Notes: generated by a model not told the origin, from the sequence alone. Counted from the first letter of the stretch, positions 44,620 to 55,473 are shown. The stretch: 64,000 nucleotides of DNA from Laetiporus sulphureus 93-53 (GCF_001632365.1 NW_024468525.1:324383-388382), one strand, 5' to 3'. Numbers and translations are program-made.

Positions 44620-47600
44620 TCAGAAAATCGCCTGCGCGCGGACATACCGCCATCAGTATCGCGCTAGACCGCAAGCAAAAAGAAAAGCCCACGTACTTGA
44701 ACAAGCCGATATCAATCTATCACATCGTCGTCCGTCCGTCAGCATCAAATGTAACGAAGCCAAGAGAGGGCGGGAGAGGAAACGCACCGGGGACTTGAAT
44801 ATGACAAACACATGATTATCGTTGTGCGTGTCTACCGTGTGGCACACCTCGCACAGGTCGAGCGAGCAGTACCCGCACCGGAACCACTCCCCGTTGATCT
44901 TCGTCATACACCGGTCGCATACCGCTGTCGAATGCAGTAGGTGTTTGAGGTACTCTGTTATGCCCCAGTCTGATCAATGTTCCACTTTACTTTGCAAATG
45001 CTGTGGAGACTCACCTCTTGGATGGTCCGGATCGAACGACCCATCGGGTGGCCCCGCAGGGATCTTGTATCTGATATGGCCGTAAGATTCAATACTCTCG
45101 GGAAACTCTGTGTTCCATGCACGTACATCCGGGGCACCAGTGGGTACTCGACCTGCAGCGGCCTGTCGACCGGCCGAGGAATCTGGAAAAAGACGTGCAT
45201 CGGGTCATGCAGGAGATATGAGCGTGTCTCGCATGTCGCACACTGCGTAGGATATAAGCGATGAATCCAGGAGAAGAATTCCCTCGGACGCACCAGGTTG
45301 AACGGCTTCGGTACGGAAACGCACGTCGCGCACTGATATCGCACACCGATGATACGCTGTCGCATTCGTGAGCAGGCACACACGTATAGATCGTCAGTGC
45401 ATACGCACCTTATCGCACGCATCGCAGCGCACCCCATGGTCCTCCGTCTCCGGTGCCATCGACGCATTGTCCAGGGAGGATCCTCCGCTCCGACAGCCGG
45501 TCCCGATGACCGTGCGGTCGTATGCCGACATAAGTGAGTTCCGCCGGGACTTGACGCGTTGACCCGTAGCGGCATCTCGTCCACTCCAAAGACTCTTCGC
45601 TCTCTGGCTGGCAGATTGCAGCTCGGCGGTTGGCAGAGGGTATGGGATCTGTGGTAGTGAGCATTGTGGTTTAGGAGATGCGGAAGCAGATGGCATACCT
45701 TGATCATGATATGCGACGAGTTGTGTCCACCATCGGACGAGTCGAGGTTGCCGGGGAGTCCCGCAGATTCGCAGTTCGAGCATATATCTACCGAGTCGCA
45801 GATCGCGCAGTGGAAACGCGCGCCGACGATGTCCTGCATGCAACTGAGATGTGCAACAAGTCAGCGTTATGTAATGTTATCTGAGACAAGAGGTAGATAT
45901 CACGTACTGCATGCATTTTACTCCAGGATGCTTCAACGCTGTCGTAACAGACATTTTGTTAGACGCTTCGCATGAAGTACTCGGCGAAGCACTCACAACG
46001 CTCTCCTTCCATTGTGGGCATCATAGGCGCGATGGTTGACGCTGAACCTGCCCTCAATCTCACGTTCTTGTCCGGAACCACAAGGAATGCGTGTGACGGG
46101 TGGATCTCGTGCACCTGGCTATATACCCCACGCATATCAACAGAGACTAGTACTGCAGCACGTATAACCATACCTGTAGCACGCCTTGCACAAATTGAAA
46201 TTCTCGCACGATGCGCACTTGTAACGATGGTTCACGATCGCAGTCCCGCACGTCGAACACGAGCATGTCGAATGCTCATCTTGCTCTAAAAGATGACTAT
46301 CAACATCGCAGCTCAATAGTGACAATGCTGATCACATACCGACATCCTGCCAGCCCTTGTGGCCCCAGCTCTTCTCGACATACGCATGCCTCAGCTGGCC
46401 CTTCTGGGTCGGCGCCGACCGCCTCCACTGGGACATCGCGCGCTGCGTAGCCTCGGGCGTCATGGGCCACTGCGAGAGGCCCGGCGACATCCCCGGCGCG
46501 ACGCTCATCTCAAGCGCGTGCGTCACGCCCGCGGTCGGGAGACATTGCCAGCATAGCTCGTAGCCCGCGCTAGAGCTCGCGGGCGCGCCGTTCGTCGCGC
46601 TTATCATGGTGGAGGACGAGAAGGAGGTGGAGAGTGCGCTGGGCCGCGCGGGTAGGGGAGGAGGTGTCTTTGGTAGTGATCTCGCGGAGAGGGTGGACTG
46701 TGAGAGGGTGTTCATGGGGATGGCGGAGGAAGATAGGAGGGACCAGTCGGATGTGGATGGTGAGGGACTTGGAGTGTGCTTATGTGATGCTGAGGAGGGA
46801 GGGAAAAGGTGCCAGTCGTGCTCAGTGCCATGTCCATTCTCGAGATCGAACGGTGACGCTCTGTCCTTGCCCTTACTTCCACTGGACTTGGATCGCACAT
46901 CCTCTTCAGTGCGAGCCTCCACCGAAGGCTTCGGCTGCTTCTCGCCACACGTCGAACAGACGTACCGGATCGTGTCGAGCACGACGCCGCACTGGGAGCA
47001 GTGAGGCGGGTTCTGTGGCGGTGCGGGCGGGATAGCTGTGATGTATTGCAACACCTCGGGCGGCACGTCTGGGTGGATATAATTTGCTGGGAAGTCTTCG
47101 GCGATTGAGTCGCGCGAGGACGAGGCGTTCGCGGAGGAAGACGAGGCCGATGAAGAACGGTGCAGGTCAGCGCTGTTACTTGGGCCCGGATCGGCCTTCT
47201 CCTCTTGGAACTCCTGATGACCGACCTCCATGGACGTCGGCCGGCTCCGTGAAGGATTAGCAGCAATGCTAGAATGGTTTATGTCGGAGGCACCGTCGCT
47301 CTGCGACGCTGCATAGGAGCTGCCCGCAGTATATGCGAAGTAGTACTTGCCGCTCGAGTCCTGTTGCAGCGCCAGCTCGCCGCTGAGCACCGAGGCCATC
47401 TCGTCGAGCGTGTTCGTTGACGGCTCATACGACTTTTCCGAGGGCGACGGCAAGTCGCCTAGCATTGACTTCATCGTGCGCGCGTTCTGGTCGCGGAGCC
47501 ACGCCGCACCGCGTTCGGAATGGAGCGTCGACGAGCCATAGCTCGAGCCGGGCTGCTTGCTGTGGAGGTCTTCTTCCAGCTTGAGGCGCTCAAAGACCGC

Positions 47601-48421
47601 GGATGGTTCCAGCGCAGCCTGCTCGTCTCTGAACGGATCTTCGACAACTGGTACCGGTGCTTGTGAATAGGAAGAATGACCCAGAACGTCCGAATCTAAT
47701 GTTTGCGGAATGCTGGACACCGTCCCAAGCTCCCATCCATCCCCATTGGTAGACTGCGGTGGTGACTTTGTGAGCAAAGGTTCGCGGCTTGGAGCAGAGA
47801 CCACAGTCTTTGGGCCGCGCGCACGGAATACATCGTACTTTGACCCCATGTCCTTCGAGCTGACGGTGACAGAGTCGTCCTCCACCTCCTCTGGAGGATG
47901 CGACTCGAGGTTGAGCGACAACTCGCTACCATTGCGATTACTGTATTCGTCGAGACTGACTAGTGAAGAGGTGTCTGATAGACTCGGGCCATCATATTCC
48001 ACTGTGATGCGCACGCGCAGCGTGATCTTCCCTCTTATGAGGCTGCGGCCGGACAAGATGGATGAGGAGGATGACACAGGAGGGTCGTCGTGCACGGGAT
48101 AGACATAGCGAATGGCTTCCGTCAAATCCGAATCTGTCGCGATGTCTGTTACTTCGCCATCATCGTCGGTGTACGTAATGGCAAACGGGATCGCAAACAG
48201 GGAAAAGCATTGCTCTACCTAGACTTTGATCAGCGCACTCATCCGGCATGATCGAGCGCGCCACTCACCCTTTGTCTCAGTAGTTCGTAGGTGCATGTGC
48301 GCGTAGAGTTGAAAGTGATCTTCCTGAGGGCTTCATCGTACGTACACTTGACTACGAGCGCTTTGTCCGGACGGGACTCGGTAGCATCGTATACTGACGC
48401 GCCATAGTCAGAGTATGACAT
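44620..48421 (-). CDS. PB1 and multi-ZZ zinc-finger protein (NBR1/p62-like)
   Basis: Probably a selective-autophagy or signalling adaptor, inferred from its architecture. The ATG at 48421 (MSYSDYGASVYDATESRPDK) starts an N-terminal PB1 domain: ALVVKCTYDEALRKITFNST, then after an intron YTDDDGEVTDIATDSDLTEA with the acidic OPCA-type motif (about 48130-48350). A long Ser-rich region of about 300 residues follows. Zinc fingers of the ZZ type: a first one divided by a roughly 130-residue insert (HCSQCGVVLDTIRYVCSTCG at about 46950-47010, GYELCWQC at about 46550), then CGTAIVNHRYKCASCENFNL (about 46230), ARFHCAICDSVDICSNCESA (about 45790), VRCDACDK with IIGVRYQCATC (about 45320-45430), and CDRCMTKINGEWFRCGYCSL (about 44870-44920). 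Exon 3' ends suggest the tail VFVIFKSPIDIGLFKAIF and a stop at 44620. No FW domain of true NBR1 was recognised. Confidence 0.88.
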
Positions 48422-48869
48422 ACGGTACCTAACATGTAATGGCTGCGCATCAGCATTCCCGCCCCAGACGCGAGTTCCACTAATGGGTCAAGTAGCAGTC
48501 AAGACACATCACCTTTAGGTCTACAGCTTTGGAGGGGTTATGGAGATCCAAAGAGGTTTGAGCACAATGTTACTTCTTTGAGCACAAGCAGAAATCTTAA
48601 GACCGCGAGCACCACTTCCAGCAAACGTCGTCAAAGCCACGAGGATGTGAGCCTATGTGGCCTCCAGATTGCGAGAGTAACGATCCGAGTACCTTTACGA
48701 GATCGGCGGCGAGTGAGCTCGGCCTAGTACAGCTCTGCCCGGACTGTGCACAACTAGACGCCCATGACCGCGCTTAGTCACGTGGCCTCATTGAGTGTCT
48801 AAGCGCCCATCAGCACTGGCGGTTGCCGGCCCTAAGCCAAGATGGTCCGTGCGCAAGCCCTGATCCCCT
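48422..48869. other. Intergenic region upstream of the PB1-ZZ gene and of the U1 candidate
   Basis: About 450 bp; no open frame of note. It contains a CACGTG E-box near 48780 and ends in a TATA box at 48870. It probably serves as promoter for both flanking genes. Confidence 0.5.
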
Positions 48870-48875
48870 TATAAG
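48870..48875 (+). promoter_or_regulatory. TATA box of the U1 snRNA candidate
   Basis: TATAAG lies 31 bases upstream of the ATACTTACC 5' end at 48901, the normal spacing between a TATA box and a transcription start. Confidence 0.55.
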
Positions 48876-48900
48876 CAAGAGCGCAACGTTCGAACACCTC

Positions 48901-49072
48901 ATACTTACCTTGATGGCACATCCCCCTTCATCTACCTAGGAGTGTGGGCCGTGGGGGCCACTCATAGCACGGCGACCCTGTCCTCAGGGGGAACCTGCGG
49001 TTTGTATGGGCTTCGGCTCATGCACCGTCTCAATATTTCCCTGTCCCGCTTCGGCCCTCGGGCTGGGCGGGC
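48901..49072 (+). ncRNA. U1: Candidate U1 spliceosomal snRNA
   Basis: The RNA would begin ATACTTACCTTG, identical in its first ten bases to the 5'-splice-site-pairing end of U1 snRNA, and a TATA box lies 31 bp upstream. The following 160 bases are highly structured: a CCCC/GGGG stem near 48922-48957, CCCTG-TCCT-CAGGG at about 48976, a strong ATGGGC-TTCG-GCTCAT hairpin at about 49005-49020, an Sm-like single-stranded AATATTTCC at 49032-49040, and a terminal CCCGC...GCGGG hairpin ending near 49070. The length of about 172 nt matches U1. Weak points: the U1-70K loop (AUCA-GAAG type) is not found in stem-loop 1, and the Sm site lacks its G. The 3' end is approximate. Confidence 0.6.
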
Positions 49073-49774
49073 CATTTTTTTTGGTTCTTGCACTCCCCTA
49101 ACCCTAACCCCACATACCAACGTTTGGCACATATTAGGCACGTGTTGCCACCAGGCGGCAACGCTGGCATTTCCCTGCTTGATTGCTGGGATGATAGTAT
49201 GCAATGGAGCAGTGACAGGATCCATTGCGATGGCAGATGCAATATGCTGTATCATAGTTTACACCGCAGCGATGGTTTGTTTCGATTGCTGCTACCTCTA
49301 AGGCTAATTGCCGAATACATTTCTGCATCTGAAATGATCTACCACTGGTTGAGTAGTGCCGGTTCACTCCCGGCATTAAATTCGTCAACAAGCACACCGG
49401 TTCGCAGACCAACGTGCGTGAGTCACTCTCTTGGCTTTGAGGACCCCGCCATCTCAACATCAGCACGAGATAAGGAAAATTCTGTCCACCTGGTTCCGCC
49501 ATCGTGGCTCACCACTCTGAGCTCCGCACGTAATTGAATGAACATTCTCCATCAACGAAGGAAAGTATATCGGTACATTACCAGAGGGACCTATAATAAG
49601 AAGTAGAGTAGGAATACATGCGCGACCAGACTGCTACGGAATCATGCACAATTAGCGCAACAGATATAGCAATATCAAGTATGAAAGTGCCGCGAGAGAT
49701 CGTACAATGTCCAGAAAAGTCCAACCAGCGGTCACACCAAGTAAACCTGAGCAGCGTCCCGAGCAAAGATACCT
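49073..49774. other. Intergenic region with a short telomere-like motif
   Basis: About 700 bp between the U1 candidate and the phosphatase 3' end. It holds two and a half CCCTAA units (49096-49111) shortly after an eight-T run. No convincing gene; open frames 49088-49537 and 49134-49502 have no recognisable content. Confidence 0.5.
49096..49111. repeat. Interstitial telomere-like CCCTAA motif
   Basis: CCCTAACCCTAACCCC: two full CCCTAA units plus a partial one, the fungal telomere repeat on the C-rich strand. Short enough to be chance or a binding site for a telomere-repeat factor. Confidence 0.8.
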
Positions 49775-50496
49775 TCAAGCGAGTATCTCTGACGACGCGT
49801 TTGGAATCCGTAGATCATCAGTGATCTTCTTGCGCGACGCAGCAGCTCTTCTCCATAGCCGAATCCGATGAAGGATTCCTCTGCTCAACTGCGGTTCATC
49901 TTTTGGAGGCTTTGGATGCAGCCTGGCGTAGTACTTCTCCAGTTGCCGCCGGAAACCAGCGTTCGGAGAGACAATGCAACGCCTTGAGACGACGAACCCA
50001 ACGGCTTCTTCCGGATTCATCGGCGTCGTTGCGAGGAGATACGCACAGACGACGGTTGCAGAGCGAGACATGCCCACCAAGCAATGGACCTAGCGTCACG
50101 CATTGAGCGAGCCCTCGAAACAACAAAGATCACACGACGCACCAACACCCGATTCTGCTCATTCTCAGTGAGCGCATCCTTTATGAACTCGGTCGTTTCG
50201 TCCATGTACTTGAGCAGATTCGCATTCGCCGCATCCGCGACGGGCACATACAGTGTGCGGAGCTGGGGCATGGACTTTGGGAGCTTCGGCGGCTGCTCCA
50301 TGACGGACACGACGTGCGTGATGCCGAGCGCGACGAGCTGCTCCTCGTCCTGCGCAGTAAAGAGGTTCGCGAGATAGAGGCGGGGCAGAATGAGGGAGGC
50401 CGTGCGCCCGAGGATGAGGCGATCGCCCGGGCGGATGCTTGCGGCGGTCTTGACGACGAGCGAGGACTGCGCTCGAGGTGCGCTGAATGCTAACAT
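49775..50496 (-). CDS. Dual-specificity protein phosphatase
   Basis: Removes phosphate from Ser/Thr and Tyr of target proteins through a cysteine nucleophile. The ATG at 50496 (MLAFSAPRAQSSLVVKTAAS) leads to the DSP core: LILPRLYLANLFTAQDEEQL, LGITHVVSVMEQPP and LRTLYVPVADAANANLLKYM. After one intron the complete active-site loop VHCLVGMSRSATVVCAYLLA (HCxxGxxRS) appears at about 50040-50090, then AVGFVVSRRCIVSPNAGFRR. A basic tail ends at 49775. About 230 residues: a minimal DSP with a short extension and no MAPK-docking rhodanese domain. The substrate is unknown. It is head-to-head with the CLC gene. Confidence 0.91.
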
Positions 50497-50807
50497 GTGG
50501 GTGGATGAGGGAGAATAAAGAGGGAGAGATTATATGCGATGTCGATTGAGGACATGGCGTTAGCTTGTAATCCCCAGATGGCCAAGCGACCTAGTGCCCG
50601 GGAGCATAGCCCGTCGCGGGAGCATAGCCGACGGGCTCGGTAACCCGAACCGGTTCGTAAGGCGCTCCTATAATCGAGCTTGAACTGAACCGGGCTCCTT
50701 GCCGCGTGTTGTGGCCCGGCGCTAACGGTCCTCCCGCTCAACTTAATTCCGTGCTTGCTCTCCTGCTCTCGCTGGTCTCGTTCGTCGAGTTGAGCGCACA
50801 AGCTATC
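50497..50807. other. Divergent promoter region of the phosphatase and CLC genes
   Basis: About 310 bp. It contains a 9-bp perfect inverted repeat (AGCCCGTCG at 50608-50616 with CGACGGGCT at 50629-50637) overlapping a direct repeat of CGGGAGCATAGCC. It could be a transcription-factor site serving both genes. Confidence 0.5.
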
Positions 50808-53800
50808 ATGCCGTGAGTGCTATTATCCAACACAAACATCGTTCCAATACATACCACCACTCAGAGGCCCGCTCTCCTGGTTCAAGCACGCAAACGGGCA
50901 CGACCAACCCACCGCCACCGACATTGAAGATGCCGAGCAATTCGAGCTGCTCCCGGACTCCTCCTCACGCGCTTCCCCGTACATCCGCACGCGCAAATAC
51001 GAAGACGGCACGACGATCGACTGGCTGCGCGAAGAGGCTGCAGAGCGCAAGCGCAAGCGCGAGCTGGCCACCCAGCGAGGGTTCCGCGGCCTGCGTGCGC
51101 GCGTGGTGGACTCGTGCAGCATGTGGCTCGTCATCATCCTTACGGGTCTCGGTATCGGCGTCGCGGGTGCGTGGCTGGACGTGCTGGTGCGGTGGTACGT
51201 TGCGTGTTGTGTGCTGAGTGTGAATACATCTCTTGACCCGGTGGCTATATGTAGGTTGAGCGACCTCAGAGAAGGCCGTTGCACGTATGACCTCTTCTAC
51301 AACCAAGTACTGTGTTGTAGTGGGCTCGACCGTACGCTTTATATCCTTCTATTGCTATCGAGTGCAACTGAGAGTTTTGTTCAAAGCTGGAGAGGTCTGT
51401 ACCGAATGGCAGACCTGGAGTGAGTATCTGCACGTCAGGAGCATACTCGGACAATCGATCCTCCAGTCGTTCATATACACGGGACTTGCAGTAAGCGGCA
51501 GAGTGATCTTATGTATGTTCGCCAATACCGACCGTTGATGCAGCCCGTCTAGGTGGCGTTCGCAGGAAGCGCTGCTGTTCTGGTGAAGACATACGCGCCA
51601 TAGTAAGTACTACATCCCCATCTCTTATCTTCCCGATTACTGAGAGTACGCAAAGCGCGTTCCACACTGGAAGTGAGCATCCATGTGCCACCCGTTCACA
51701 TGTATTCTGACGAGCAACCACGCCCTTTAGTCCCAGAAATCAAAGCCGTGCGTAAGGCATATTCTATGGGATTAACACTGGCTAAGTTCAAGACCTCCTA
51801 GATTTTGAGCGGCTATGTGCTGGACTCGTTCCTCAGCTCATGGACACTGCTCATCAAAGCGCTGGGCCTGGCACTCGCAGTCGCATCCGGTCTGTCGCTC
51901 GGCAAAGAAGTACGTACTTACCAGAAAGTCTCACTAGACCTGCTCCTTATATTTACCCTCAGGGCCCGCTAGTCCATGTATCCTGCTGCATGGCATTCCT
52001 TCTTTCCAAGATGTCCCGAAACGTCTACGGCAACGAAGGTACCTCTTTCATCCACTCACGCCCCATCCCCACTCGCGCCCCATCCCCACTGATGCCCTTC
52101 TCCGGACAGCCCGCAAACGCAAGATGCTCGCCGCAGCAGCAGTAGCCGGTGTCTCAGTCGCCTTCGGGAGCCCGCTCGGCGGGGTGCTCTTCGGGCTGGA
52201 GGAGCTCGACACGTTCGCGAGCGGGACGGACGTGATGTGGCGCGGGTTCGTGACGTCCGTGATTGCGGCGATGGCGCTGCAGTACGTGGACCCGTTCGGG
52301 ACCGCGAAGCTCGTGCTGTTTCAGGTGCAGATCTCCGAGGCGACGACGGTATGGAGGGCGTTTGAGCTCGTGCCGTGGATGCTGCTGGCGGTGATTGGAG
52401 TCAGTGTTGTTGTTATCGACTTGTGTGGGAAGTGGCGTTGATGCTGACTGGGGATGACAAGGGTTTGCTGGGATCGCTCCTTATCAAGCTGAACGCGGCC
52501 GCAGCGGTGTATCGGCGGAATAGCATCCTGAATAACTGGCCGACGCTTGAGGTCGTGGGGTTTAGCGCGATCACCGCTGCTGTCAGTTATTTGGTATGTC
52601 CTCCACATGCTTTCCCCCATTTTTCTTGGCCTCATCGACCACAGGTAGTCTTTCTGCGCGTCCAGACCTCAGAGCTCGTCGCGAATCTCTTCACGGAATG
52701 TGATCCGGCAAAGGGCGACTTCCATGGGCTGTGCAAGTACGTTGGTTATTAGAGCCATCTATGTACTCTCTTGAACTCATGTAACGTTCATCGTTCTCTA
52801 CAGCGCGACGGCGATCTGGGCGAATGTGTTCCTCCTGATCCTCACCGCAATGACGAAGATCGCCCTCACCGCTTGGACATTCGGCATGATGGTGCGTCAC
52901 TTTACCATCATCCGAGGCAAATATCTGACCATTTCCTAGATCCCTGCGGGTATCTTCCTCCCCACCATCGCGATCGGCGCTTGCCTCGGGCGCGCTGTAG
53001 GGCTCATCACGTACGTCTCTCTTACCGTTCGCGCGAGTCGGCTGATTCTTGACTCGACGCTCGAATGACAGGCAGGGTCTGCACCGCGCGTATCCGGGCG
53101 CGTGGATATTCTCGTCGTGCTCGCCGGAGCCGACGGTAAGATGTGTCTCGCCGGGGTTCTATGCTGTGATCGGCGCATCGGCAATGCTGGGTGGCGTCAC
53201 GCGAATGACTGGTAAGCAGTCTGATACTCCTCCCTGGCGATGGCTCATATACCATATCAGTCTCGCTCGTTGTCATCCTCTTTGAGGCGAGTCACCGCTT
53301 CTTTCCTCTTGTCAGTCTCGACGCTGAAGTCGCAATTCACAGCTCACCGGTGCGCTCTCGCACGTCCTCCCGATCATGCTCGCCGTGCTGGTGTCAAAGT
53401 GGGTCGCGGACTATGCAGGCGGGAAGGAGGGCATCTTTGCGCGCTGGATCGAGCTGCATGCGTATCCCTGGGTGCCACCGCTCGCGGAGTTCAGGGACCG
53501 TGGGGAGACGGCCGCGAGCGTGATGCGCGGCGCGGCAGAGCTCGTCGTCCTGCACGAGGGGGAAGCTGGGTTGGGGTTGGGGGAGCTGGGGGAGGTGGTT
53601 AGAGGGGAGAGGTTCCATGGGTTTCCGGTGGTGTGTGGGGAGAGGCTGGTGGGGTATGTGACGAGGGAGAGATTGAGGGCGTATATCGGTAAGCGTATTG
53701 TTCACTGGCTTTGGGAAACGGAGAGATTGCTGACCTCATGGGACGCAGAGCCGCTTCTGGAGGAGGACCAGGCGTCGGGCGTACAGAGACGGTGCACATT

Positions 53801-54171
53801 CGTGCCGAGGAGGCGAGACGGCGGGGGCTACAATGACCGTGGAGATCGCATGAATGCAAACGGAGACAGCAGTGCTGCGGACACAGAGCTCATTGACCTG
53901 AGCACGCTCCTCGAGGAAGCGGTGTTACAACTCCGCCCTGAGATGCCGCTCGAGCTCGTGGTCAGCATGTTCCAGAAACTGGTAAGCGTCTTCCTCGGAT
54001 ATCTATTTAGACCTTCTGCTGACGCGCACGCAGAACCTGCGGCACGTCCTGCTGTCGAAAGCGGGAAAGCTAACGGGGATGGTGACTAAGACGGACATTG
54101 TGCACCTATTCACGGCCGACTTTGCGTACACGGGTGCACTGGCGAAACAGGTGGACTCAGACTCGCATTAG
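50808..54171 (+). CDS. GEF1: CLC-family chloride transporter (Gef1-like, probable Cl-/H+ exchanger)
   Basis: A homodimeric anion transporter, likely in endosomal or vacuolar membranes, that supports luminal acidification. The first coding exon is only five bases (ATG at 50808, ATGCC|GT); splicing gives [18 protein letters not shown]. Hydrophobic helices follow, with anion-pathway motifs: AFHTGIPEIKAILSGY (about 51650-51820; Ser/Gly of GSGIP replaced by His-Thr-Gly), [14 protein letters not shown] with the gating Glu (about 51885-51980), and [18 protein letters not shown] with the proton Glu (about 52165-52220). The later gate region and two cytosolic CBS domains lie at about 53480-54150 ([29 protein letters not shown]). 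The stop is at 54169-54171. Both glutamates point to exchange rather than a channel. About 790 residues. Confidence 0.94.
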
Positions 54172-54263
54172 ACTTTATCGGTACCATCCGGTCGTCGAGG
54201 AGCAACTCTGCTAATTTATTGTACGCCATTCTACATGTTTGCTACTGTATTTCCGAACGGGTA

Positions 54264-55473
54264 TCAAGCGGTGGTCCTGAGAATGTAGAGGTAGTAATGG
54301 AACGCCTCGCCCAGAGCGCGCACCTCGAGAGTGGTATTTGGGCGAGTGAGGTAGCGCCGCCGGAAGTGGGGCTGGCCGAAGGTGAGATAAATGAACGTCC
54401 CGCCAGGGCGGAGCACCCTGGCGTTCGCACCGGTGATTATCAGCCCAGTTCGAGTATGCATCGGGCATGGAGGCGTACCGGAGGACCTCGTCAACTTCGC
54501 GGTCGCAGCTTTGGACGACCTCTTCGGGGGGATCCTAATCTGTGGTTAGGGCCAGCGGCGCACGTGTGCTAGAAGGAGACGGGGCGCACCCAGACGTCGC
54601 CTTTGGCGGTCATCATGGCGTCCATTGTGCCCTTGTCGATTGCGATGTCGAATGAGGCGGAGGGGAAGGTTAGGGAGCGGATGTCCATTTCGTGCCCTGC
54701 GGGTGAGTGGGGGTTAGTAGGAAAGGAGGGGAGGAAGAGGGAAGGGCGTACATTCCATCTCGGGTCGCGTGGAGGCGTAGCGATGGTGCATTTTGGAAAT
54801 GAGAACGCCGGAGTACTGGGTAGGTGGGAGGGGAAGTGGGCGAGGGAATGAGAATGAAGCGACAATGCGAAAGGGAAAAGGACATACGTCAATGTTGACG
54901 ATGTTCCTATATCCGTCATCGTACATCTGCATCGCTGTATGAGAAACGTGAAGCAAGGCATTTGGAAGCTGGAAGCGCACCTCCTCCGAGAGCTTGGAGT
55001 TGCCGCATCCGAGCATGAGGATGCGTGCGCCCTTGTCGTGGATGAGTTCGCGGAAGATGGGTGCAACGTCCGCGTAGGACTTGAACCAGTCAAACGACGC
55101 GTTCTCGGGCTCCCTTGCGCGATCCCAGCGTGAGCGACGTGCGCCTTGCGCCCACAATACACCGCTGACACTACAAACACGATACAATAAAATCGCACGC
55201 AAAAGTCTGTAAAAAATCTTCGGGTAATTAGTTGAAACCGTGGAAGAATAGATGAAACCGCGGATAAATAATGAATCGGGATTTTGTACAGACTTTTGGG
55301 TGCGATTTTATTGTACCATGTTTGTAGTGTGATGAACAACGCCCTCACTGGCTGTATCGCCGGTCCCTGCGCAAATCTGCGTTCGCCTGGTTATACGAGC
55401 TAGTATTCTGCGAGTGTGCTTACCAATACTCCTTGGTGCCGTATGCCTCGTTCTTGTCAGGGAGGACGTCCAT
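54264..55473 (-). CDS. SAM-dependent methyltransferase, eEF1A-lysine-methyltransferase-4-like
   Basis: A class I (seven-beta-strand) methyltransferase; related enzymes methylate lysines of elongation factor 1A. The start is the ATG at 55473 (MDVLPDKNEAYGTKEYW), followed by intron 1 from 55423, which contains a MITE. Exon 2 carries REPENASFDWFKSYADVAPI, then SAM motif I RILMLGCGNSKLSEEV (about 55010) and NIVNIDYSGVLISKMHHRY. Further on are MDIRSLTFPSASFDIAIDKG (about 54650) and, after an intron, LRPGGTFIYLTFGQPHFRRR (about 54360-54410), typical of the ECE2-linked/eEF1A-KMT4 group. The protein ends YLYILRTTA at 54264. About 210 residues. The exon 2 acceptor is unclear next to the transposon. 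Convergent with the CLC gene. Confidence 0.87.
55169..55329. mobile_element. CACTA-type MITE inside a methyltransferase intron
   Basis: A 161-bp non-coding element with terminal inverted repeats of about 50 bp (55169-55218 and 55280-55329; 46 of 50 positions match). Ends are CACTACAAAC and GTTTGTAGTG, and it is flanked by the 3-bp direct repeat TGA (55166-55168 and 55330-55332). CACTA termini with a 3-bp target duplication are the marks of the CMC/CACTA superfamily. There is no transposase, so it is non-autonomous. It lies in intron 1 of the methyltransferase, just before the expected acceptor. Confidence 0.82.

Noticed and set aside
46712..47266. Minus-strand frame rich in Arg/Pro/Thr within the PB1-ZZ gene
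   Set aside because: Frame-shifted shadow of the Ser-rich linker of the same gene.
54569..55348. A 259-codon minus-strand frame covering the methyltransferase locus
   Set aside because: It reads through the MITE and in the wrong frame for the methyltransferase motifs, which lie in spliced exons of other frames.
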